Below, piece by piece: positions 1 to 7,108 of a stretch of DNA of 7,108 bases (positions within the stretch are counted from its first letter, which is position 1; every line of letters starts with the position of its first letter). Source of the DNA: DASPXY01 sp038227745 (GTDB lineage: Bacteria; Planctomycetota; Planctomycetia; Gemmatales; Gemmataceae); contig JBBRPS010000544.1 of assembly GCA_038227745.1 (NCBI GenBank), positions 1-7,108 on the forward strand. Reading direction: 5' to 3'. Below the pieces are notes generated by a model. That model was given only the letters and a program-made list of their open reading frames with translations. It did no database searches and was not told the origin of the DNA. Both the position numbers and the translations under genes were made by a program.

Positions 1-150
1 CAACCCCACATGGAGTGACGGACCAGCCGGCTTACGCCGGCCGTTCGCCTCAACCCCACATGGAGTGACGGACCAGCCGGCTTACGCCGGCCGTTCGCCT
101 CAACCCCACATGGAGTGACGGACCAGCCGGCTTACGCCGGCCGTTCGCCT
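1..150. repeat. Three perfect 50-bp tandem repeats
   Basis: Units at 1-50, 51-100 and 101-150 are identical base for base, and the sequence diverges after the first three bases of a would-be fourth copy (from 154). Each unit carries a GC-rich inverted repeat (6-bp stem GCCGGC, loop TTAC) and a tiny ATG-GAG-TGA frame. Unit length is not a multiple of 3, so the array is not a coding repeat. There is no spacer, so it is not CRISPR. The array touches the window edge, so its true copy number is unknown and may be larger. I recall similar GCCGGCTTACGCCGGC-type motifs as dispersed elements in Gemmata-like planctomycetes, but that is memory and was not checked here. Confidence 0.95.
126..141. other. 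Stem-loop in the repeat copy nearest gene 1
   Basis: GCCGGC-TTAC-GCCGGC forms a perfect 6-bp GC stem with a 4-nt loop. Identical hairpins lie at 26-41 and 76-91, exactly 50 bp apart. There is no following T-run, so an intrinsic terminator is not supported. It could be a REP-like element, a protein-binding palindrome or a structured 5' leader element. This copy ends 60 bp before the preferred start of the first gene. Confidence 0.6.
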
Positions 151-201
151 CAAACCGCTCGCGAACAACCCGTGACTACGCCGTACGACCGCGTCAATCT
201 G

Positions 202-2265
202 ATGAACCCCGCGCCGCGCTACTGCTTCTGCCGCGCCGACCAACCGCCCTGGCCAGCCCGCCCCGACGACCGCTACTGCGGCCTGTGCGGCCGGGAGCTG
301 CTCGCGGCGCTGCCCCGCGCCCCCCTGCTGACCCCCGGCCCTCCCTCCCTGCTGGCCGCCTACCTTCGCCTCGCCGCCCCGCCCGCCCCCGCCTGGACGG
401 GGCGCCTCTCGTTCCAGCTCGTCGGCCTCGACGGCGCCGCGCCCGAGGTGCGCTGGCAGCCGCTCACCACGCCGCCGCTGCAGGTCACCGCCTCGTGGCT
501 GTCCGGATCGAAGCTCGAAATGGAAGTGGGCCTTGAGGCCGTCGCGCCGCCGCCCGGCGAGGCGCTCGGCCAGGCGCGGCTCGTGCTGGTCCTCAACGGC
601 CGGCCTTTTTTGTTCGGTGTCCGCGCGTTCGCCGTTCCCACAGGCAGGGGCCGCGCCTGGCTCACCAGCCGGCCGGGCGAGCCGCCCGAAGGCCCGGTGA
701 TGGTCGTCTACCGGGACGCCCGCCGCGCCCGCACATACCTCGAGTTCGATGCCGGCCCCGGCGTGCCCGTGCAGTGGGAGTCGATCCAGTGCGACCACCC
801 CGCGGTGACCGTGACCCTCCTCCACCCCGACCAGGCGCAGGTGCCCGCGCGGGCGGAGGTCTGCTGGAACCCGGCACGGCTCCGCGGCGAGATGCGCGAA
901 GAGGCGGTGTTCCAGCTGGAGGTCCTCGGGCTGCCGCCCGTCACGCTGAAGCAGCACTTTCACTGGCGACTGCGGCGGCCGTTCCGCTGTCAGCCGCCCG
1001 TCCTCGTCGTGGACGCCCTCGACGTGGACACGCCCGAGACGCGCATGGTCCGCTTGACCAACGAGGAGCGCGAGCCGCTCACCCTGCGGGCGGTCGAGTC
1101 CCAGGCGAATTGGGTCGCGTGCAGCTTGCCGGACGGCCAATCTCTGTGCGTGCCGTCGGGGCAGAGCACGACCGTGGCGGTCCACCTGTTGCCGCAGGAG
1201 ATCGGGCCGGCGGCGCCGCCGCACGAGACGACCGTGAGCCTGCACATCAGCCGTCGCGGCCGGCAGAGCTACACCGTCCGCGTCGAGGCGGTGCGCGGCC
1301 CGCGCCGCCTCGACGGGCCACTGCTGCTCGATCCCGGGCCGCCGCGCGTGGTCCTGGCCCGCTGGGAGCCGCGCGGCCGGCGCGTCGTGTACCTGCCTTG
1401 CTCCGGCGACGGCGGCCTGGCCCCGGAGGCCCTCGGCGTGACGTCGGACGACTACGGCGAGGCGGTCTACGGCCGGCGCCCCGCGCACGCCGTGCTGCGC
1501 TACCTCGTCGCCGCCGCCCTGACGCGCCTGCGCATGCAGGACCGCGTCGAGGCGCCCTCGGTGCGGCTGTGCCGCCACCCCTGGGTGCCCGTGGACTTCC
1601 AGGCCCCCGGCGTGGCGGTACACGACTGGGAGGCGCTGGTCCTGCAGCACTGCGGCGCCGGCGGCCCAACGCGGCCGGTGCCGTTCCGCCTGGACGCCTT
1701 CGAGGCCTATGTGGCGGACGGCCCCGGGCGGGCGGCGCCGCTGCTGGGGCTGGCGGAGCGGCACCTCAGCGTCGGGGCGGGCCTGATGCGCTGGGTGGCG
1801 CGACGCTTCGCCGAGTCGCTGTGGGTCCGCGGCGCGCGGATCCCCCAGGCGCTGCCGGCCGTCGCCGGCGGGGCGGAGCCACCGCCCGGCTTCCTGTGGA
1901 TGCGGCTGGCGTGCGAGGACCTGCTGCGCGACTACCGCTGGGGGCCGGCCTACGCCTGGCGGCAGTTGCTGGCCGCCTGGCAGGCGCGCCTGGCGGCCGG
2001 GCCGGACCCTTTCAGCCTCCGCGATGCGCATCAGCAGGTGGTGCGCCGCACGGCCGACTACGTTCAGCAGGTGTGCATGGCGGTGGTGCGGCGCGGCGCC
2101 GCGGAAGGGGCGGCGCGCCTGGTGGTCGTGGGGCCGCTTTCCCGTGGCCGGCGGTTTCAGGACGTGTTAAGATCCCTTCTCACCTCGGCGGGCTTCGAGT
2201 CGGAGTCCGCTCCGGCGCCCTGGGCCGAGTGGCTGGCGCCGCCCGCCGACGGGCCGGGCGGCTGA
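202..2265 (+). CDS. Zinc-ribbon and Ig-like multidomain protein of unknown function
   Basis: This encodes about 687 aa and ends with TGA. I prefer ATG 202 because the protein-like sequence begins there. In-frame GTG 172 would add 10 residues, and GTG 115 lies inside the tandem repeat and is unlikely. No Shine-Dalgarno sequence precedes any of them. Residues 8-29 form a zinc-ribbon-like knuckle (C8-x-C10...C26-x2-C29). Residues about 55-140, 160-262 and 266-364 are beta-rich. The third has the usual Ig-like pattern: VLVVDALD, then MVRLTN, then a PLTLR strand, W, VPSGQSTTVAVHL and a closing VRVEAV strand. Residues about 380-687 are largely helical and unassigned. Near the end, VVVGPLSR (641-648) is followed by an amphipathic helix, which recalls the GG-x-SR loop of Hsp70/actin-like ATPases. 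The other motifs of that fold, such as DxGT, are not seen. No signal peptide or membrane segment is evident, so it is probably cytoplasmic. Gene 2 follows after 50 bp, suggesting an operon. The gene itself is clearly real; its function is unknown. Confidence 0.85.
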   Translation: MNPAPRYCFCRADQPPWPARPDDRYCGLCGRELLAALPRAPLLTPGPPSLLAAYLRLAAPPAPAWTGRLSFQLVGLDGAAPEVRWQPLTTPPLQVTASWLSGSKLEMEVGLEAVAPPPGEALGQARLVLVLNGRPFLFGVRAFAVPTGRGRAWLTSRPGEPPEGPVMVVYRDARRARTYLEFDAGPGVPVQWESIQCDHPAVTVTLLHPDQAQVPARAEVCWNPARLRGEMREEAVFQLEVLGLPPVTLKQHFHWRLRRPFRCQPPVLVVDALDVDTPETRMVRLTNEEREPLTLRAVESQANWVACSLPDGQSLCVPSGQSTTVAVHLLPQEIGPAAPPHETTVSLHISRRGRQSYTVRVEAVRGPRRLDGPLLLDPGPPRVVLARWEPRGRRVVYLPCSGDGGLAPEALGVTSDDYGEAVYGRRPAHAVLRYLVAAALTRLRMQDRVEAPSVRLCRHPWVPVDFQAPGVAVHDWEALVLQHCGAGGPTRPVPFRLDAFEAYVADGPGRAAPLLGLAERHLSVGAGLMRWVARRFAESLWVRGARIPQALPAVAGGAEPPPGFLWMRLACEDLLRDYRWGPAYAWRQLLAAWQARLAAGPDPFSLRDAHQQVVRRTADYVQQVCMAVVRRGAAEGAARLVVVGPLSRGRRFQDVLRSLLTSAGFESESAPAPWAEWLAPPADGPGG

Positions 2266-2303
2266 CGGCGGCCCTGGAATGACATCCCACTGACGCAGCT
2301 TAT

Positions 2304-2308
2304 GAGGT
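2304..2308 (+). promoter_or_regulatory. Ribosome binding site of the vWA gene
   Basis: GAGGT lies 7 nt upstream of ATG 2316 and fixes that start. A nearby ATG at 2302 overlaps the site and is in another frame. The rest of the 50-bp gap (2266-2315) shows no convincing promoter or terminator hairpin, which fits read-through from the upstream gene. Confidence 0.7.
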
Positions 2309-2315
2309 CTCGCCG

Positions 2316-5300
2316 ATGCTCTCGCTCCGCTCCGTGGTCGCCGCCACCCTCGCCACCGCCCTCACCTTCGCCGCCCCCGGCGGCGCGCGGGCCCAGGACA
2401 AAAGGGCCGAGGACCGACACCGGCCGCACGACCTGATCCTGGCGGTGGACGTCTCGTTCAGCATGATCGTGCCCTACCACAACTACCGCAAGGCCGCCGA
2501 CTACCCGCCCAACGACCGCGAAGGCATCCGCTGGGACGGCATCCAGTTCACCATCGACGTGGCTCGCGACGACGACCGCATCGCCCTGGTGATCTACCGC
2601 GCCGAGAACGTGGTCATCACCAAGTACATCGACGACTCGGGGTTCGTCGGCCTCGACAAGGAGTACGACTGGAAGGACGCCTCGGGCAACCCGGTCCGCA
2701 AGAAGGGCCGCCAGTTGCTGACCGAGCTGGTCAAGGAGATCCAGCAGCGCGAGCAGGAGTGGGTGGTCGATGTCGCCCGGCGGAAGAAGCGCGGCGAGGC
2801 GATCTACGACACGGACTACCGCGTCTTCGACCTGAAGCTGTTCGCGGGCCGCCCGGGGGCGAAGGTCCCGCTGCATCACGGCACGGCCTCGCTGCTGGCC
2901 CTGCAGACGATCGAGCGAGAGCTCCTGGGCGAGCTCCGCAAGGACGAGAAAGGCAAGGCGCGGGCCTGGACGTTTCTGTTTACCGATGGCGAGGAGGAGG
3001 AGCGGTACAACAAGCCGAAGGACGGCCCGTTCCAGTACGACTTCGCCGAATACTCCTACATTTTCGCGAGGAAAAAGATCGAGGACAGCGACGTGGGCCG
3101 CCTCCGCGACCTGGTGGAGCCGCGGCTCCAGGGGTTCCGCAAGCGGAACGTGCCGATCTTCACCTTCGCCCTGGGAGAAACCTGCGACCGGCCGCTGCTG
3201 GAGAGCATCGCGGGCCGCTCCGCCTCGCCCGACCCGCAGGCCATGCGCGGCGCGAGCTACAACGCGGTCAGCAACCTCGACCTGCTCCGCGACCTGCGCT
3301 ACATCCAGTGGGAGCTGCGCGAGTACTGGGTGCGCGAACTGCAACCGAAAGTCCGGGACGGCGGCCAGGAGCTGTTCTACACCCCCGACGTCGGCGCCTG
3401 GCACGACGTCGGCGTGCTCCTGTACCGGGTGCGGCAAGGGGCCGGGGCGAAGGCGCGCGCCCTTGAGCCGCTGCGCGAACACATGGAAGACCCGCGCCTC
3501 GGTGGCCGAAAGCTGGCCCTGGAGCCGCGCGCGAGCCGCTCGCACTGGTACTACGCCCTCAACCCCGCCGACCCGCCCCCCGGCGCCCCGAACCCGCTCC
3601 AGGGCCAGCTCAGCCTGGAGGTCAAGCGCGGCGGCGGCCCGGACGGGGATTACACGACCCACTGCGTCCTCGCCCTGAGCACCAGCCGCCCGCTGTTCCA
3701 CTACCGCCAGCCGACGCCCGACGGCGGCAAGCCCTACTCCCCGCGCGACGTGATCCCGTTCCAGGTCGATTTCACCCCTTACCCGGTCCCCACTCGGGGG
3801 GGCGGCCACGACATCCCCTTCCGCGCGGAAGACTTCGAGGTCAAGGTCACCCTGACCCCCGCCTCGCGCGCCGCCGGCAACGCCGCGGCGCCGCCGCCGT
3901 TCACCCTCGACCTCGACGCCCGGCCGGCCGACAAGCTCGTCACCCGCCACTTCCGCAAGGAGATCGTCCTCGACAGCGACCCGCGCTCGCCCGGCAAGAA
4001 GGGCCTGAGCGGCCTGTACTACGTGGACGTCGAGATCCGCGGCGCCGCCCGCGACCGCCCTCTGAGCCAGGCGGTCCGCCGGCTCATCCGCCGCACCCTC
4101 CTGATCGCCCCTTACCCCAAGATCAAGGTCTCCGAGTCGAGGGTCGTCCTGGGCAATAACAAGCAGGCGGCGGAGGGCAAGGCGATCAAGGTCGAGCTGG
4201 ACATGCGGACCGACCCCAAAGAGATCCTGACGGCCGTGAAGGTGAAGATCGAGCCAGGCCCCGTGTCGGCGAAGGGCGAGCGGATCAAGCCCGGGCACTT
4301 CACCGGGTTTCCCGCCGAGCTGACGCTGCGCGGCCGGGAGGGCGGGCTGGAGGTGTCCCTGCCGGTGGAGGTCTGGGCCAGCCTGGCGTCCGGCCTGTAC
4401 GAGCGCGGTTACCTGCACTTCACGACGCCGTGGGGCACGACGGCGAAGACGGAACTCGTGCTGCGCAAGGGCGAGTATCCACTGCGCGTCAGTCCGCAGC
4501 TGCGGCTGGCCCTGGCGGCGCGCGGCAAGAATGTGGAGCGCCCAGGCGAGGTCCAGGTCGAGCTGGACACGGACCTGCCCACGCGCGAGAAGGTGTGGCT
4601 GAGCGACGACGACCGGGTCGCCGCGGACGAGGTGACGTCGCTCACGTTCCACCAGGTCGAGGACGAGAAGGGGGTGGCGGTCAAGGGCGGGAAGGCGTTC
4701 CGCTTTGAAATCACCGGGCTGGGGGAAAAGTACGCCGTCCTGGCTCGCGGCCCCGACGCCGACAAGAAGGCCGCCCTGGCGTTCACCCTGCGGCGCGCGG
4801 GCACGCTGGCCCCGGGCGTCTACGAGGGCGGGCTCTACGTCGTCGGTCCCGGCGTCAAGTCGGCCGCGGTGGTCGTCAAGGTCGCGGTGAACGACATGAG
4901 CGTCCTCGACCCCGCCGGCCGGCCCGTGGACGAGATCTACGTGCTCGGACTGGCGGGGACGGACGTCACCTACCCGGTGACCTTCCGGTCCGCGCGGAAG
5001 GTGCAACAGGTCAAGGCGGTGTCGGTCCGCAAAGGGTGGAAGCCGCTGGACAACAAATCGCCCGGCGGCTGGGACCAGCTGGCGCTGGCGGCCCGCCCCA
5101 TCGCCGGCGCGCCCGGGGCGGCGCTGCGGGTCGCGGTGCCGCTGTGCGTGCAGGAAGGGGAATACTTCACGGAGGTGACGTTCGAGGTGACCTCGGTGGA
5201 GGGGGACGACGCGCCGCAGAAGGTTCCCGTCACCCTGCCGGTCTTCGTCGAGGTGCGGCACAAGGGCGTTTATTTCCCCCCTCAGGACCTCCGCAAAGGG

Positions 5301-7108
5301 GCCGTATGGCTACAGTTCGGCGACAAGAAGCCGACCCCGGAGTTCGCCGCCCGCGAGCTGAAGCTGGGCACCGAGGCCACGAAGGCCCCGGTGCGCTGGT
5401 CGGTCAAGCGGGTCACGGCCCGGCCGGGCCCCGGGAAGGCCCTGGAGCCGGCCGACGGGCACCTTGACGTGCTGTTCGAGGGCGCGTCGGTCCTGACCCG
5501 AGAGGGGGGCAAGGGGCAGGCCGACCCGGGCGCGGCGCGGAACCCGATCAAGCGCGGCAAGGAGTGCCCGCTGACGTTCCGAGCGTCGCGCAAGGGGCTG
5601 GAGCCGGGGCTGTACCGTGGCACCTTCCGCTTCCGCTCGCAGGAGGACCGCGACAAGGTCACGGAGGGCCTCGACAACGACCTCGACGTCTACGTGGTCG
5701 TGCCGGGGCGCGGGGACGTCAAGGCGTCCGCGGTGCGGGGCGGGCCGCTTTACCTCGGCGACGAGGCGCGGGTGCAGGTCGAGGTGGCGAGCTACGACTG
5801 CGAGCCGGGACAGGGGACGTACCGCCTGCTGGACGGCAAGGAGCAGCCGCTCGGCCCCGCTCAGCCGCTCGGCGACGAGGCCAAAGGGGAGAAGGATCCG
5901 GCCGTCCCCGGCAAGACGCTTTACCGCTACCCCCTCACGGTGACTCCGGGGCGGCCGGGGACGAACTTCGTCGAGGTCCGCTGGCCGCGCTACCGGCCGG
6001 AAGACGGTCCCGCGGACGACGTGGCGGTCTACAAACTTCCCCTGGAAGTCCTGGGCGTGATCGACGTCAAGAGCCAGGCGGTGGGCGTCGGCGAGGAGGT
6101 GACGATCCGGGCGAAGATCGACCCGTCGCGGCCGGCGGAGGGCGGGCGGCTGGTGCTGCACGTCATCGACCGCGCCGAGAAGGACCGCGACCCCGTGCAG
6201 CTGGAACTGTACGACGACGGCAAGGCGGAGAACGGCGACGAGCGCGCCGGCGACGGGATTTACTCCCTGCGGTATCGCTTCAACGGGCCGGGCACTTACG
6301 ATGTCGTCTTCCCGGGCGAGGCGGCGCCGGGGCCGCTGAGGCCTGCGGTGGTCCACGTCAACTACGAGTTCCGCCCGACCGACCGGGCCGGCACGGTGCA
6401 GATCGGCACGCTGGAATATGGCAGCGGCACCTGGCTCGGCTGGCTCGGCATCCGCGAGGAGCTGTCCGACCCGCGGGCGTTCGAGCTGGTGAACAAGCGA
6501 GCGGAGCGCTGCCGCTGGCGGGCGCGGCTGCGCTTCCCCAAGGGGGGCAAGGAGGCCAACCAGGTCAACGACCAGAACGTCGATAGCCTGCCCGCCGACC
6601 TCGAGGCCGACCCGCGCGCCCACCTGGACGCGCACCTGGCCGGCCCGCGGGAGGACAAGCTGCCGCCCGGCTGGACGGCGGGCGGGACGCTGTCCCAGGA
6701 CGGCTCGGTGGAGCTGGGCCTCGAGGCGAAGCTGTCGGCGGCGGCGCTGGAGGAGGCGTACGGCAGCAGCCCTGCGGGCGCGCCGCCGCACCCGACGCTG
6801 GGCAAGACGAGCGCCATGATCCTGGAGGTCCAGATGGAGTGGCTGGACGAGAAGGGCGAGGTGACGGACCGGCGCGACCTGCGGATGCCGTTCTCGGTGG
6901 CGGCGCGCTACTGGGCGATGAACCCCAAGCCGTGGATCCTGGGCGGCGTGTTCGTGGTGGGCCTGTACGTGCTGGGGCGCGTCCTGCTGGGGTCACTCCG
7001 CGGGCGGCCGAAGCCGGCCGCGGCGGTGTCGGAGGATAGTATGCTCACCGCGCCCGTGACAGCGTCCCCGCAACCGCAGCCTCGGCGTGGGCCGGGGGCG
7101 CCCCCCCC
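2316..7108 (+). CDS. Giant secreted, membrane-anchored vWA protein (3' end missing)
   Basis: The frame is open for 1597 codons and has no stop before the window ends. Residues 1-26 are a signal peptide: Arg5, a hydrophobic core, then A24-R-A26 and a cut before Q27. Residues about 38-330 are a vWA domain. Its metal site looks complete: D45-x-S47-x-S49, T190 (HHGTAS) and D224 (FTDGE), with a late core strand VPIFTFALGE at 279-288. A charged insert (about 105-185) separates the first and second metal-site loops. Residues about 340-1345 are a train of beta-sandwich modules, each closing with a Gly-x-Tyr corner (for example SGLY 565 and 692, PGVY 833, PGLY 1097). At 1300-1317 a DDG...AGDGIYS loop resembles the calcium-loop region of 'choice-of-anchor X' type domains. 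Residues 1540-1559 are a single membrane helix (WILGGVFVVGLY onward), followed by RGRPK and a Pro-rich tail, so the bulk should face the periplasm. By family, vWA domains bind protein ligands through a divalent metal. A role in adhesion or as a surface/periplasmic scaffold is inference. No enzyme motif was seen. Confidence 0.93.
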   Translation, partial: MLSLRSVVAATLATALTFAAPGGARAQDKRAEDRHRPHDLILAVDVSFSMIVPYHNYRKAADYPPNDREGIRWDGIQFTIDVARDDDRIALVIYRAENVVITKYIDDSGFVGLDKEYDWKDASGNPVRKKGRQLLTELVKEIQQREQEWVVDVARRKKRGEAIYDTDYRVFDLKLFAGRPGAKVPLHHGTASLLALQTIERELLGELRKDEKGKARAWTFLFTDGEEEERYNKPKDGPFQYDFAEYSYIFARKKIEDSDVGRLRDLVEPRLQGFRKRNVPIFTFALGETCDRPLLESIAGRSASPDPQAMRGASYNAVSNLDLLRDLRYIQWELREYWVRELQPKVRDGGQELFYTPDVGAWHDVGVLLYRVRQGAGAKARALEPLREHMEDPRLGGRKLALEPRASRSHWYYALNPADPPPGAPNPLQGQLSLEVKRGGGPDGDYTTHCVLALSTSRPLFHYRQPTPDGGKPYSPRDVIPFQVDFTPYPVPTRGGGHDIPFRAEDFEVKVTLTPASRAAGNAAAPPPFTLDLDARPADKLVTRHFRKEIVLDSDPRSPGKKGLSGLYYVDVEIRGAARDRPLSQAVRRLIRRTLLIAPYPKIKVSESRVVLGNNKQAAEGKAIKVELDMRTDPKEILTAVKVKIEPGPVSAKGERIKPGHFTGFPAELTLRGREGGLEVSLPVEVWASLASGLYERGYLHFTTPWGTTAKTELVLRKGEYPLRVSPQLRLALAARGKNVERPGEVQVELDTDLPTREKVWLSDDDRVAADEVTSLTFHQVEDEKGVAVKGGKAFRFEITGLGEKYAVLARGPDADKKAALAFTLRRAGTLAPGVYEGGLYVVGPGVKSAAVVVKVAVNDMSVLDPAGRPVDEIYVLGLAGTDVTYPVTFRSARKVQQVKAVSVRKGWKPLDNKSPGGWDQLALAARPIAGAPGAALRVAVPLCVQEGEYFTEVTFEVTSVEGDDAPQKVPVTLPVFVEVRHKGVYFPPQDLRKGAVWLQFGDKKPTPEFAARELKLGTEATKAPVRWSVKRVTARPGPGKALEPADGHLDVLFEGASVLTREGGKGQADPGAARNPIKRGKECPLTFRASRKGLEPGLYRGTFRFRSQEDRDKVTEGLDNDLDVYVVVPGRGDVKASAVRGGPLYLGDEARVQVEVASYDCEPGQGTYRLLDGKEQPLGPAQPLGDEAKGEKDPAVPGKTLYRYPLTVTPGRPGTNFVEVRWPRYRPEDGPADDVAVYKLPLEVLGVIDVKSQAVGVGEEVTIRAKIDPSRPAEGGRLVLHVIDRAEKDRDPVQLELYDDGKAENGDERAGDGIYSLRYRFNGPGTYDVVFPGEAAPGPLRPAVVHVNYEFRPTDRAGTVQIGTLEYGSGTWLGWLGIREELSDPRAFELVNKRAERCRWRARLRFPKGGKEANQVNDQNVDSLPADLEADPRAHLDAHLAGPREDKLPPGWTAGGTLSQDGSVELGLEAKLSAAALEEAYGSSPAGAPPHPTLGKTSAMILEVQMEWLDEKGEVTDRRDLRMPFSVAARYWAMNPKPWILGGVFVVGLYVLGRVLLGSLRGRPKPAAAVSEDSMLTAPVTASPQPQPRRGPGAPP
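7094..7108. repeat. GC-only inverted repeat with terminal C-run
   Basis: GGGGG, then CG, then eight C residues end the window. The arms can fold into a GC-only hairpin, and the run is prone to sequencing slippage. It falls in the Pro/Gly-rich cytoplasmic tail of the vWA protein, so the last few codons and the reading frame beyond this point should be treated with caution. Confidence 0.7.

Noticed and set aside
126..141. Intrinsic terminator
   Set aside because: The hairpin is GC-rich but is followed by CGTTCGCCT rather than a T-run.
1..150. CRISPR array
   Set aside because: The 50-bp units are identical and directly abutting, with no variable spacers, and no cas gene is present.
115..201. 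Extended N-terminus of gene 1 from GTG 115 or GTG 172
   Set aside because: GTG 115 lies within the third tandem repeat and has no ribosome binding site. GTG 172 remains possible, but the added residues show no conserved character.
100..2031. A 643-aa open frame on the minus strand
   Set aside because: It is an antisense shadow of gene 1, starts inside the tandem repeat and has low-complexity Arg/Gln/Gly/Ala composition. Gene 1 has the coherent zinc-knuckle and Ig-like pattern.
774..2282. A 502-aa open frame on the plus strand overlapping gene 1
   Set aside because: It is out of frame with gene 1 and almost entirely Arg, Ala, Gly and Pro, which is typical of a shifted reading of GC-rich coding sequence.
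2157..5261. A 1034-aa open frame on the minus strand
   Set aside because: It lies antisense to the vWA gene and crosses the intergenic gap. It is rich in Arg, His, Gln, Asp and Val with no domain signal, which is what GC3-saturated codons produce when read backwards. The + strand frame has a signal peptide, a vWA metal site and a membrane helix.
5310..6791. A 493-aa open frame on the minus strand
   Set aside because: It is antisense to the modular part of the vWA gene, with biased composition and no recognisable motif.

Overview
The window is very GC-rich bacterial DNA carrying two genes on the + strand, so it reads left to right. Several traits suggest a planctomycete, possibly a Gemmataceae-like lineage: the extreme GC3, a very large secreted von Willebrand A (vWA) protein built from many beta-sandwich modules, a cytosolic zinc-ribbon/Ig-like protein beside it, poor Shine-Dalgarno use at the first gene, and a short hairpin repeat of a kind I associate with that group. 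No marker gene is present, so the assignment is an inference.

Layout: positions 1-150 hold three identical 50-bp tandem repeats, each with a 6-bp-stem hairpin. A 51-bp unique leader follows. Gene 1 (202-2265, about 687 aa) encodes an N-terminal four-cysteine zinc-ribbon-like knuckle, about three beta-sandwich/Ig-like regions, and a helical C-terminal part that is not recognised with confidence. Its end faintly resembles the last nucleotide-binding motif of Hsp70/actin-type ATPases. After a 50-bp gap with a good ribosome binding site (GAGGT) comes gene 2 (2316 to beyond 7108, at least 1597 aa). It encodes a signal peptide, a vWA domain with a complete metal-ion (MIDAS) site, an array of about seven beta-sandwich modules marked by a recurring PGxY-type 'tyrosine corner', a DDG...GDGIYS calcium-loop-like motif, one C-terminal membrane helix and a proline-rich cytoplasmic tail. 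Gene 2 has no stop codon before the window ends.

How they may work together (inference): the short same-strand gap suggests co-transcription. Gene 2 would be a membrane-anchored, periplasm-facing adhesion or scaffold protein whose vWA head binds a ligand through a divalent metal. Gene 1, with no signal peptide, would be a cytoplasmic partner. Neither gene gets a gene symbol. The window starts in a tandem repeat and ends in a C homopolymer within a GC inverted repeat, as a contig broken at both ends would.
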